From Terana coerulea (taxonomy: Eukaryota > Basidiomycota > Agaricomycetes > Polyporales > Phanerochaetaceae): a DNA stretch of 64,000 nucleotides. The translations under genes were made by a program, and so were the position numbers. Positions 1 through 11,125 of this stretch are shown here, piece by piece. Position 1 is the first letter of the stretch. Each line of letters opens with the position of its first letter. The notes under the pieces were generated by a model. That model searched no databases and was not told the origin of the DNA. It worked only from the letters and a program-made list of their open reading frames with translations. The stretch lies in NCBI GenBank assembly GCA_024811115.1, contig JAKOGH010001043.1:1-64000 (forward strand), in the 5' to 3' direction.

Positions 1-285
1 GTTTGGACATGGCTCTTCTGCTGTTAGCATTAGGGCTCTTTAGCCAGGCATATAATGGTTCAAGTTAACAAAAAGCGTGGATGTGCCTTATGAAGCGCTA
101 CATTATTCGCGCGGCTTGATCTTTAGGAAGCGTTCAACGACTCAACGAGTAGTCAAAGTGTATGGAAGTGTCGGACTAGCTGAGATCGTACTGGGGAATT
201 CGCCGAAATGCACTAGACCACAATAAGGCACGATGATCTCTGCGTCGCAGTTGAGCAAACATAGCAACAGTGAAGGTTGGCACTA

Positions 286-339
286 CATACGTGTGCAGCA
301 TTATCCAAAATTCATACGTGTGCAGTATTATCCAAGATT
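286..339. repeat. Two-copy 27-nt tandem repeat
   Basis: A unit beginning catacgtgtgcag and ending in a run like ccaaaatt occurs twice head to tail, at 286-312 and 313-339, with only a few mismatches. It lies in non-coding sequence and has no visible function. Confidence 0.8.
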
Positions 340-1412
340 TGTGTAGAGTGATCGATCGAGTTCGATCGCCTTGTCTACGCATTCTGTGGCGAGATGTCAT
401 CGGACAGCGCGCTCATTTAAGGGTAAATGCCGGTAAACGCTGGTAAGCGCCGCACAACGTCTACAGAAAACTAGACCGCCAACGAGGCAATGCGGGATCG
501 ATAGGCCCAGCCTTCCAGAATGTTGTACTACCACAGAGCTTTCCATGTAAGAAGAATCTTGGAAAATGAGTAGGATGAATCTTCGAATTTTTGGGCACTG
601 CGGAATTTGTCGTGTAAAATGTCTGGGAAAATGATGAGAATGAATGACCCAGGTGATGTAGGCTGTTTTTAATCAGTGATGTATGCGTTTGACAGTGGGT
701 GAGCATGCTGACTTCAGTATTCATTCGTTCTGACCATTCATGCTGATCATGCCATGTGTTAAGAACTTTGAACATGCTGCAATTCACATTCCATTAGCAG
801 CTTTCCAGGGGCTTTCCAAGTCGGTCCACTTACCTTTCACAGCCTCCTTCCCATTGTGGCTATACGGTGCTTGTAATGCACAAACAAATCACAAGGAAGA
901 CAGTGGTATGGATGAGGACCAAGTCGACATCCGAACACTAGTACTACTAGTACGTGATTAGATGACGACTCCTACTCAACATCAGTTACCACAAAGAGAC
1001 ACCACCAAATAAAGTCCCGTACCCTTTTGGTCAATGTTTGCACTGTGTTTACGCTACATCTGCCGTTTACAGAAGCTCCAGGAAAGCGAGGATGAGGCGA
1101 GGGAACGGACATAGCCACGGACGCCCACGAAGCGGTTGGCCCCGTGCAAGCGCTGATGGAGAAGGAATCATGAATGTGATCGAGCCTCAGAGCGCCGCTT
1201 AAAGCGCCGACCATGAGCAGCTGGAGCCTGGTGGAACTGAGAGGCAACCGGGAAACAAACAGTGTTGTACCTGTAAACCCTGCACCCCATAGCCCAAGCT
1301 GTATATTGCATCGTGGCTGTCGAGATTCATCAGCTCGAAATACACCGTTGTGAAGCCAGTGCATACTCACACACAATACACGCACTCTAAGTTTACTCCG
1401 CAGTGCGTTCTC

Positions 1413-1470
1413 GAGAACTTTGCGTTCGTGCTTTGAGGACTTTGCGTTTGTGCCTTGAGGACTTTACATT
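1413..1470. repeat. 22-nt tandem repeat, about 2.6 copies
   Basis: A unit reading approximately gaggactttgcgttygtgcytt is repeated at 1413-1434 and 1435-1456, with a partial third copy from 1457. It is non-coding and probably a small minisatellite. Confidence 0.75.
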
Positions 1471-2099
1471 ACATACTACGAGCGATAGGTTTGGCATAGC
1501 AGCAGAGATTCAATTTATTAGGGTGCCCAGATCCTCACCCGGCAATTTGTGGCTACAAAGTACTTCAAGCCCCTCGAGATGGGTTAGCGGGTCAAGGGCA
1601 TTATAAACCAATTCCCAATCTTGACCCATCGCTGAGGCATAGCTAGAGAAGATGAAAACAATTTGCTGTGCTCTCCACTGCCATGATCGCTAGGTGGATT
1701 TGCCGTCGCTCGAGACGAGCAGGCGTCAGTCTTGACCACCAGAGTTTTATGTTCTAACTCGTCCGACAAAACACAGATTTGGATGTAAAATACATATTGA
1801 TCTACAAGCCTGAGTTCAAGCTACTGGCACATGATGATAATGTGGCTGCTTACCGTTGTAGTCATACTGATTCATTCTACGTGAACAGCATGTCTAGGTT
1901 ACTGCCCTTGTTGAGACCGAGCTGTATACAGAGAATATATAAGCTGGAAAATGGCGGTGATGTCTTGCGGTAAGAAGTCGTCTTCTATGCTTCCGTCGGC
2001 TACATTGGAAGCGCATGCTAGAGATCGCAAATACCCAGCTAAACACAATGTTTGATGTGCATAGTTGCGCTGATAAAGTCTGGATGTGAGAGAAGGCAG

Positions 2100-2500
2100 C
2101 AGTGCTATCAGGTACTTCGTGGAGGTGCCCGTTGACGTTAGGCTGAGGCCAGGTTACCCCGTAAAGGTATAGTTCCTTCAGGCTCGACAAGCTACCCATC
2201 AGCCGAAAGAGCGATGCGAAGGAATTGAAATGAGCTTAGAACAGGTTCATACGCTTGAAGCTGCCTAAGGCTCGTAAAGCGTGGACGTAGGTGCGACGGG
2301 AAGGGACAGCGATGATCACAGTCTTCATTTAATCTGGGGAGCAATTTGAGCGTGCGAAGCCTGCGCAACAGCCCAAGCAGTTGTTCAGGAGTGACATCAC
2401 CTTCGAGGACATGTAATCCCAGCCGTCAAGAAGTATACTGTGAACATGGCAGGATAGATATTCAGACACACGGGTATGAAGGATTGTCACAAAATCTCTT
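2100..2500 (-). pseudogene. Decayed F-box/LRR-like fragment
   Basis: On the minus strand, near 2130-2230, the translation contains FASLFRLMGSLSSLKELYL followed by YGVTWP. This resembles the leucine-rich part of the large Agaricomycete F-box families, where a line such as 'score LF, slope over SL, SL, L-L-L' precedes a Trp-Pro. An in-frame stop lies just upstream of this segment. The neighbouring segment at 2330-2540, which could be the preceding repeat, is in another frame. No F-box proper is visible. I read this as a relic rather than a working gene. The match is by eye only, so it could also be coincidence. Confidence 0.33.
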
Positions 2501-3903
2501 GCATCGATAAGGGATCTAAGCTTAAGCTCGGCGAACAATCGAGGACAAAACCGTCAGCTCTAATCTCGACATGCCAGCGTGACACCATGCGGCAGGTGAG
2601 TTTTCCACTCTTGGAATCGCCTATGATTGAAGCGCAACACTACTCAGCTCTCAAACTCTCCGAGAAGGGATAGCATGTGACTCACACATCGGAGCAACAA
2701 GAGCATCCAGAATCATCTCCAGTAATTCGCCAGGAGTTTAATCAACACCGCGGCAGTCATGGTAAGGGAGAGGGCTGCATACTCTTTGGTCCAGTCGTAG
2801 CGTACAACTGGGTAATATAAATTATGAGCAATTTAAGCGGAATGTGAGAGAACAGACCTGTTTGCACTGGGGTGGCCTGCCGCTTTTCCTTTCACTTGCC
2901 CTTTGTGTAAGCTTGCACCTTTGGCTCGAATGAGTCACCGTAGGAGCTTCAGTGACTACAACAATGCGAGGTAATGTACCCGTGTACAGCGAGCCGTCAG
3001 ATGACCAGAGGTTCAATGACATTGGTTCTGAATTTAAAGGCTCCCAGAGGTCAGAATCGTCCTCAGGGACTGGTGAGAGCATGACTGGGATTGACAGGGG
3101 TAGGGAAAGAACTTGCCTCATTGTCTTGCGAGTTCATCAAGTGGCATTTCAGGTTCAGCACCCCCTTAGCGGTGTCCTCCCACTGCAAGGCTGTGTATTA
3201 AACCTTGTACATAGCATGTGCTGCACATGGGGCTGTGCGAGCACATCTATGTCGCATTCCCTTGCTTGTCAAGGTCTCTCTGCTATGCAAAATACCGTGG
3301 GAAAGCAACCCCCAACTCACCGGACTTTGCCGTGATTGCATCATGTTACGCGTAACAGTCACCAAAGTCACTACCAGTTTCCAGCTTCACCTCAAGGTTG
3401 CCTCAAGGACAAGCAAAGGTTGCTGCCGCGCAAGCGGCGCTTCACGAGTCCGGATTCTGGGATGGTAATATTTCTGGAGAGTTGGCCATGGTGAATAGAC
3501 ATCCGAGCTTTTGTCGGAGGCTCGGAGGCTAAGGTGCGCGCAAACGAACAGGAGGCTGGGTGTTGGCGGGTGTTGGCCGACGTCACTCTGGCACGGACCG
3601 GTCAGCCGTCGTCTAGACGACACCGCCCCACACGCCTAAATGGGCAGGAATTTAAGGGGTGAGCCGCCTTTAGCGCCCATGAGGCGGGCTGGCCTGGACC
3701 CCTTTATACGCGACGGAGGCGGCTCGCTTAACGGTGAACGACTTTCTCCTTCGCCAGCTCGACCTTGTCCCTTCGGTTGCGCCGCGAGTCCTTCTTCTCG
3801 TTTGAACCCGCTCTCCCTTCACCGACACTCCTTTCGCTACTCGATATAACCTCAAATTTATTTTCGCAACCTTGCAAATAATCCACCAACCAGTCATATA
3901 ATC

Positions 3904-4844
3904 ATGCTCGCTCTCGCCAACCTCTCGTTCTTGTCGACTATCATTCTCTCGCTTTCCTTGTCAAGCTTTGTTGCAGCAGGGTCCCACGAAACCCCTAAAC
4001 GTCGCCACGCTGGTACCAAGTTCCTCGAGCGCGATGTTGCCATCTCCAAGCGCTTTGACAATGCCCGCTTTTCATACTATGCCACTGGCTTAGGTGCCTG
4101 CGGTGCCACAAACACCGACTCAGACTTCGTATGTCTTCATGCATCATTGATATGCTGCTGGAATGCTGACATCAGATCTACCCATTGCAGATCGTCGCTT
4201 TGAACTCCGCTGTAAGTCTGGTTGCAACCGTCACCGCGAACATGATATTCATGCGACATTGATTGTTAGCAATATTCGGGAGGTGGCCACTGCTTTGAGA
4301 CGATCACGATTACGGTCAACGGAAAGTCCACGCAGGCCCAAATCACAGACGAGGTATGTCTGCCTTCACTTCGGTAAAGCGACTTGACAACTAAATGTGC
4401 ACGCAGTGCCCGGGATGTCCCTATGGTGGCCTTGATTTGTCGCCTGGTCTGTTCTCCTTCTTTGCCCCGGAGAGCGCGGGCATCATCTACGGCGAGTGGG
4501 ACTTCGGAAGCGGGGCGAAGCCGACACCTACACCGACCCCTACCCCCACGCCTACGCCTACGCCGACACCCACGCCGACACCTACGTCGACTTGGAGTCC
4601 GCCACCGGAGACAACCACCTCGTCTACCAAGGCACCGAAGACATCGTCCACATGGAGCTCTTCGTCCTCATGGTCGGTGTCCTCGTCGAGCAGTGTCGCG
4701 ACCTCCAGCTCGACCTCCAGCGTCACTCCGTCGTCTACCAGCAGCGCCACGCCCTCTGCCACGCCCGTCAGCGCCCTGGCACAGATGAACGAGGCGTTTG
4801 TTCGTCTTGCCGCCTTGGGATTGGAAGCGGAGCAGGCTCAGTAG
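3904..4844 (+). CDS. Secreted RlpA-like double-psi beta-barrel protein with Thr-Pro and Ser-rich tail
   Basis: Four exons: 3904-4128, 4191-4211, 4270-4353 and 4407-4844, all joined in phase 0 at GTATGT/GTAAGT donors. The product is about 255 aa. It starts with a signal peptide (hydrophobic core around residues 8-24). A compact barrel domain of the RlpA/expansin/barwin type follows: FSYYATGLGACG, then DFIVALNS, a GGGHCFETITI segment and the CPGCPYGGLDLSPGLF motif. The paired Cys and the Asp of the final motif are typical of fungal secreted members, such as those named riboflavin aldehyde-forming enzyme or expansin-like. After the domain comes a perfect Thr-Pro repeat and then a Ser/Thr-rich stretch likely to be O-glycosylated. 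The C-terminus is only weakly hydrophobic, so a GPI anchor is doubtful. It is probably an extracellular or cell-wall protein; no substrate can be inferred. It is a tandem paralogue of the next gene. Confidence 0.88.
4521..4585 (+). repeat. Coding microsatellite encoding (Thr-Pro)n
   Basis: A hexanucleotide-like acnccn repeat inside the last exon of the first RlpA-like gene encodes about eleven Thr-Pro pairs. Codon third positions vary, so the repeat is kept at the protein level and works as a rigid, glycosylatable linker. Confidence 0.85.
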
Positions 4845-5496
4845 ATAGCGTCTGATGAATCGTTTCGAGGATGCATACAAAGTATATACCATACATTCCA
4901 AGGTCAAGATACCCAACCTTGCATATTTCTCAATAATTCATTGCACATGTCGTTGCTTCGCAAAGCCTACTTTTCGGTAGCAAACCCTCAGAACAGTACG
5001 CACCTCGGCATATGACCTGCAATGCCTTGAGCAGTGTCTGCACTGCTCGTCACTTTAATAGTGATGGTTGGGCGTTAGCTGGTAATCAAGTTATTCAGGT
5101 ACATCGAGGTAGGAAGACGATGTACAGACGAGGATTGCTCATCTTGATAGCGAGCTTCTATATTATCTGCGTACAATGTAGACCTGCAATAAGATGTACT
5201 GAGGCGTCCAAGTCTCTGCAGGGCACGATGCGTGAAGGGCTCTGGAGCATTGTTCGCCAAGAATTGCCTTTTGCAGTGATTTTCTGATAGACGCCTTCCA
5301 GCGGTTGTTAGGAGACAAACAAAACCAAGTGCCGAAATACGGGGTGCGGGCAAGCTCGACCGAGTCCTCTTCCCTTCAACTCGTCTCTCTGTTGTGCATT
5401 TCTCTGGCCCTCGCCAACGACGCTCTCTCGTCCCCCACACTCCTTCCAATCCGCCTTCGTTCCCTCAGTCGGCTAATTCACGTATAATCTGCAAGA
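4845..5496. other. Intergenic region between the paired RlpA-like genes
   Basis: This holds the terminator region of the first gene and the promoter of its paralogue. No open frame with recognisable features was seen. The 150 bases before 5497 are rich in CT tracts on the plus strand, as expected for a fungal core promoter. Confidence 0.6.
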
Positions 5497-6535
5497 ATGC
5501 GCTTCTCTTCCGTGTTCAGTGCCTCCCTGCTCTCCCTGGTTCTGCCCTTCGCGGCGGGTGCCACCCACGGCGAGCCAGGTCGCCGCCACCAGGATATTGC
5601 GCGTCGTGCACGTAGCGACGTGAATGTCTTTGAAAAGCGTTCCTACACGAATGCCCGCTTTACGTTCTATGATGTTGGCTTGTAGGTCATCCCATCCCCT
5701 AGCCCCTTTACGTTGTCGTCTAATTTCTGGGTGTAAAGGGGATCTTGTGGTCAATATAACGTCGCCAGCGATTTCGTGAGTGACTTCGAGCTTCCAAATT
5801 TGCCCCTGACTGACAAAAGATTGTTTAGATTGTCGCTTTGAATACCCCTGTATGTGCTTTGGAGCTTCCTACGTGGCATTTTACTTATAGCTGCATCCAC
5901 AGCAATACGGAAGTGGTTATCCTGGCCCCCACTGCTTCAAGCAGATTACGATAACTTGGGGTGGAAAGACTACACAGGCTACCATTATGGACGAGGTGAG
6001 TTTGCCCCATTGACCACCTTAGTAGACGTATTCAATGATCACTAGTGCCCTGGCTGCCCCACCGGCGGTCTCGACATGTCTCGTGGGCTGTTCGACTTTT
6101 TCTCCAGCGAGGACGCCGGTGTCCTGTACGGTGAATGGTGGTACAACGACGACGCCCCCGCTCCCGCTCCCACCACCACCAAGTCTCCCACACCCACTCC
6201 TACCACCACCTGGACCCCCCGCCCACGACCACCTGGACCCCCACTACTACCAGTGTCTGGACTCCTCCCACCACCAGCTCGTCCGTCTGGACCCCTCCCC
6301 GTCCTCCTCGAGCTCGTCGTCGTGGACTCCTAGCTCCAGCTCTGTCTGGTCTTCGAGCTCCAGCAGCTCCTCCAGCTCGCACAAGTCGTCCAGCAGCGTC
6401 GCCCCCTCGTCCTCGTCCACCGTGTCGTCCAGCAGCGCCAAGCCTTCTGCTACCACGGCCGACTCCATTGGTTCGGCTAACCAGGCCGTCCTTGGTCTCA
6501 CTGGTCTCTTCGTCGCCGGCGCTGGTGCCGCGTAA
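5497..6535 (+). CDS. Secreted RlpA-like double-psi beta-barrel protein, Ser-rich tail, two apparent frame breaks
   Basis: Paralogue of the gene at 3904. Exons are 5497-5681, 5739-5775, 5829-5849, 5903-5995 and 6046-6535, with one intron more than the paralogue near GLGSCG. There is a signal peptide (about residues 1-21). The barrel carries FTFYDVGLGSCG, DFIVALNTP, PHCFKQITITWGGK and CPGCPTGGLDMSRGLF. The tail repeats TTTWTP/SVWTP units and then poly-Ser. It ends in a hydrophobic segment (AVLGLTGLFVAGAGAA), which could be a GPI-anchor signal and is absent from the paralogue. The tail reads through only if the frame moves at the C-runs 6215-6220 and 6297-6300. Each needs one extra base, after which WTP repeats, poly-Ser and the stop at 6535 follow. 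Without correction the frame ends at 6333. I regard these as probable sequence errors. Confidence 0.82.
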
Positions 6536-7357
6536 CAAATCAGGACCTTGTTATATGGCGTAGACTACAGACTTTTGACTGTCGTTTACGAGATCTGGTT
6601 GTTTGGGCGACGGTCATATACCCCTTCCTATCATCTTTCAGCATTTCTCCCTACTTAATCTAGCGTACTATTCTCCGTCGCTCTTGCACATTTTTGTATG
6701 TGGCGAATACCCCCAGATATTGTTATCAATCCAAGTACTCAGCTAGTGTTCTAACGTGTTTCGGGCGTCATTGCATGAATGATTTCTCGGCCTTGAGCTA
6801 TGGCTTGGCTGTCTGTGCGACGGCTGGCCATGCCGGAACTGCAGGATGCTTGTTTTGCTTCGTTGGGACTGATACCATCCGTCTATCGCGTGGTTTACTG
6901 TAATATGACATAGGTCAGAATTCTGACTGCGTCGCTGATGTGCTCCGAGTCTAACACGCAGCGAGATCTGGTCGCACAATCTCTCGGATGTGCGCTGACA
7001 GATGCTCTGGCGGATGTCTGTTTCTAGAATGGGCAAGTCTGTCGCCGTCGCCGTTGTCAGACTCAAACCCACGATCTTAAACTTTGTGGCGCCCTGGAAG
7101 GATAAAGAGGGTAATAAAGGTGGGATTACGTCATCAGGCAGGCTACATCGCGCGGGCGGCTACACATCATCAGCTTTTTGCAATCACCATGTTCAACATC
7201 TCGGTTGACTAGTGACTCTTGAGCTTGAGAGGCTACTTTGGGCGTACCCGCCGCACGCTTCATCACTTCCTCTACATTTACATTGCTACTACCACTCACA
7301 GCTCCACGCCATACTCATAGTGATCGTCCCCTTATCGACTTATGACAGCCTTTGGTC
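6536..7357. other. Intergenic region between RlpA-like pair and DUF6535 gene
   Basis: No supported gene. Open frames on either strand are under 110 codons and featureless. The sequence just before 7358 is presumably the promoter and leader of the DUF6535 gene. Confidence 0.5.
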
Positions 7358-10300
7358 ATGGATCATGAACGAAACAAAAATGCGGTTAGCAGTCTGAACT
7401 GGTGCTATTTCCAAAGCCTCGTTAAATGCTTACTCTGTATACTAGGCTACGTCTCATGATGACGGCTCCGGGTGGCCTGTGGTTGAGTCGTATATGAAGA
7501 AGCACGACGACGACATGATGAAAGACTACGCAGAGGATATCGATACTCTCCTGGTTCTGGTGCGTCGCAACTATTTGACACTGCCTGTATCGCGCTCTCA
7601 AAACCATTACTTAGGATGGTCTATTTTCCGCGGTGGTCACTGGATTTGTGGTTCCAGCATACACCATGCTGCAGCAGGACCATCTACAGACAGCCTCCGT
7701 TCTGCTCGTCGATATATCCGCTCAGCTCCGAAGCTACCGCCTACAACCCCCATTCTTCAACTCGACGTCACCGTTGCCTGAATCTATCCCCCTTTCCGGC
7801 CTACAAGCTCCGCTCGCTGGGTCAACATCCTTTGGTCACTCAGTCTCCTGCTCAGCCTCGCGTCCGCACTACTAGGCATTCTCGCGAAGCAATGGATCCG
7901 TGTCTATCTAGCATGGTACAAGGCCACTGGCGCACCGAAGGAGAATGTTCTGGTCCGCCAACTTCGCTTTGAAGCCTGGGATGAATGGTACACTCCCGCG
8001 TTGATTTCCGCCATTCCTGCCCTACTCGAGCTCGCCGTTGTGTTGTTTGTCGTTGGACTCGTCATCTTCACCTGGACGTTAGATGTCGCTCTTGCGATCG
8101 TCATCAGTGTCGCGGTCTTCTTGTTCATAACCCTCATTGCGACTCTTACCGCGCTTCCTGTCTTCTTCAAGCGCTGCCCGTATAGGTCCCCCACCGCATG
8201 GGCGTGTTTACGCCTGGCCTTGCTGATACAGCACAGCGGCACATTTCTTTTGCAGGTCTGCATAATCTTCATCACGCTGCCCATAAATGCATCCTACCAT
8301 TTCCTAGCGGATTGGTTGCACACAGCGGTGGCTGAATTCCGCAACGACCGTCGGCGTCCCTTCACTTGGAGGCACAGAGACCTCCAAAGCAAGCGCATCT
8401 TGAAATCTCGCGATCGGGACGGGAAGATTGCCGACTCGGTCTCTGTCATTCACCACGAACGGGAGAGCGGGTTCTTGGAGATTCATCCGACCATAGAAGG
8501 GGAACCCGACCGGAGGGACGCAGGGTACCGCGCCGAGGATCTGGAGAAGGCCGACGCTTTATTGGCTCACATCGAGGAATGCGACTGGCTACTGAGGGCA
8601 CTTGCCTGGATGTCCGAAGCCTCGCAGGACCAAGCGACCGCGCAGACAGTCGGTCGCTGCGAGCAGTCCTTGTTAGCGCGCAATGCCGATGGGCGTGCGC
8701 ATGGCCAGCTTCTGGATGGTCACCCCGACCAACATATCGTGCTCTGGCACCTACTATCACGTATATGCCACAATCAAGTCGGACCACGGTGGACATCAAG
8801 CCTGGCCGACCGACTGAATACACCACCCATTAACGGAAGCACAGTGATGGACATGCGCAGACTCTTCGGCCAAGCTTTCAACGTGGCCGCCGACATATCG
8901 AATTCTCGCGTAATGTCACGGTTCGACGAAATCGCATTTGCATTAAACAGCATTGGCACGCGGCAGAAGTATCTGCTCCTTAATCTGTTCACTCGTCATT
9001 TCGTTCAAGCTACTGAAGAAGTACTAGACAACGTGTACAGTCACGACATCCGAACAGTCCCGGCATACAACCATTTACAACGCAGACTTATCGAGATGTT
9101 GGCTGTCATTTGGACCTTCAGCATTTTATTTGATCCAGCAGTCCTGGGCCCACAAAACTTCCACCATCAAGCAATGTTGGCTCTGTGGAACAGTCTGTTC
9201 AATCATCCAGGGAGAGCAGAATTCGACACACTGTTTCCGGGTTTACGCTCCGCCATTTTTGCAAGTTGTTACTGGATTGGCAAGATGCCACCCGTGATTC
9301 GTCATGAAGCTTGGGCTGCTGATACGACGCTGCACCCTGGTACGTCTGATTCAGCTTCACTTCCCAGTATAGTGGTGTCTTATTATACGTTTGTCTAAGG
9401 ATCACTTGAACAACCCTGACCCTCGTGTGTTGCATCATAGTCTGCCCTGGACCAAAATCGCAACCGATGCGTGTCTGTGGGTTACTTTGGTGAAGGATTA
9501 TCCCTTGGACGTATCCAATCACTCGCACGAAGATTGCAATACTTTCAGCATGGTCGTAGGGTCGGCTCTAGCGCAAGTGGTCCCGTGGGCAATTCTGGAC
9601 TTCATCGATGGGTTCTTCCTGCAGCGCGTCAGCGTTGCTCTTCGGACTGCATATCGCTGTGGCTGGAGAAACGCCGGGTGCTTCGGACGTCTCACGTGGG
9701 CCTACTGGTTGTTATGGGACAGGCCATCGTCCCCACATCGGTGCCTCCTGATATGGTTTCAGGCGCACTATCCCGACGAGCTGAAGGAATTTATGGCTGC
9801 ATACGAGGCGTCGGCACATCTCATCGACAACGCAGAGGAAGATCTGGCGAGATTCCGTGATGTACTCGCACACCCAGCAAGACACTTTATCCCCCAAGAA
9901 AGAGTTCCGATTTCTTGTAAAATCGCTTCAGATGCGAGTGCGAACACGACCAGTACTCCCCGCGACGACGCGGGCACTTTCGCGTCGGCGGAAGCGACAT
10001 CTACGTCCTTCTTGTCGCGATCGAGTCAGCCTCAGGGGTCAGGAAGGGCGCACGGAGAGCCACCCGTTTCCGACCCAGGACTCCACCCCGTTGTCCGTGA
10101 CAACACTGCATCACCCACACGCGCAATTATTGTTCGTACTCGGTCATCAACCCCCGCGCCTACCACCAGCCCACGTTCTCCATGCGCAATCCAACATGTC
10201 GAATCTATACCAATGTCAACTGTCGCTCGCGGTCCTGAGCCACCTTACCAACAGCTGTACAGAGGAGATGTTCTCGCATACGACCCATCACCTCTCATTC

Positions 10301-10362
10301 AACTATTCAACCCTCCGCCAGAGCTCCGTGTCGACAAGCAGCCTCTGGAAGTGTGCGCGTAG
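7358..10362 (+). CDS. DUF6535 domain membrane protein
   Basis: The first exon is 7358-7384 (MDHERNKNA). It joins in phase 0 to 7446-7559, which has the conserved start of DUF6535 (DGSGWPVVESYMKK, then DIDTLLVL). The exon from 7615 continues with GLFSAVVTGFVVPAYTML. Membrane segments follow: VNILWSLSLLLSLASALLG before AKQWIRVYL, and a double-length hydrophobic stretch at 8001-8170. DUF6535 is a family of unknown function found mainly in Agaricomycetes, usually in many copies. The frame must shift by one at the C-run 7788-7792, where one added base gives a continuous PFRPTSSARWVNILW. The intron after 9339 (GTACGT donor) ends near 9440. The last exon is in a frame that again needs one extra base or another donor, so this junction is uncertain. 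The C-terminal 150 residues are Ser/Pro-rich. Total is about 950 aa. The family is well supported; the function is unknown. Confidence 0.82.
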
Positions 10363-11125
10363 AGCTGGCGGACACGATTCCCTCATGCTCTCCGGGCTCA
10401 CCACTTGCCACATACCCCCCTCCAGTTGCAGCACTGCCCGACAAGTCCGCTCGATCTTGTGTTTCTATCGTAGCCCGTGCGGTCTTATAAATCCCAAGAC
10501 GAAACAGCTGTCATTTTCATAGGCCAACCGAGAGTACCACAGAACAGTGACTCGTTGCCGAGACAAAACGGCCGTCGTTTCTGCGAGTCACTCGAGAGTC
10601 GAGGGAGCCTCCCAGGCGTGACTCGCCGCCGATTTTGCTCGCGATTTTTAAGCTGTTCGCCCCTCGCCCCTCCCGGACTACGTCATCACGTACCCGCTCG
10701 CCAGGCGACTGACCTGCGGATGAAGAGAATGCAGCAGAAGAACCCACCGCGTCCGACGTCGTCGAAGGGCTGCGTAGATATTCATGTAGTGCTTGGCGAA
10801 GTACAGACCTTGACATGCGTCCACGTCTAGTTCCTTGTACAGCGGCCACAGCGGGCATCGACTCATTGAATCGAGTTACTTCACCAACAAACGCGGGGTG
10901 GCGTATCGTGCATGCAACATGTAGGACGGGGTAGTCATTATAATACATTTATTTGAGCCGTTGAAGATTCATACAGTAGGCAGTTGTAGGCTTCGGTCCC
11001 ATTCCGGCGAACAAAAACAGCATAATGAGACATACAACGAGATGCTGAGGCATAGGACTCTGTGCATGTGTGAGCAAAGGTCCATCTCCATCTCAAGGCT
11101 GTGACAGATGACATGCCTGTAGGCC
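10363..11125. other. Intergenic, between convergent genes
   Basis: The DUF6535 gene (plus) and the next gene (minus) end towards each other here. I see no supported gene; the open frames are short and unrelated to known families. Confidence 0.5.

Larger units (their letters stand above)
1..3903. other. Gene-poor region upstream of the first secreted-protein gene
   Basis: I see no intact gene here. Open frames on both strands are short, lack recognisable domains and do not join across plausible splice sites. The stretch holds two short tandem repeats and one decayed F-box/LRR-like segment, listed separately. The last few hundred bases before 3904 are pyrimidine-rich on the plus strand, as is common just upstream of fungal start codons, and probably contain the promoter and 5' leader of the following gene. 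Confidence 0.5.

Noticed and set aside
938..960. Short palindromic ctagtac repeats that could suggest a transposon end
   Set aside because: They are only a few bases long, with no partner copy, target-site duplication or transposase nearby.
6247..6538. Minus-strand frames rich in Glu/Leu or Arg/Gly opposite the RlpA-like tail
   Set aside because: They are mirror images of the Ser/Thr/Pro repeats of the plus-strand gene and have no independent support.
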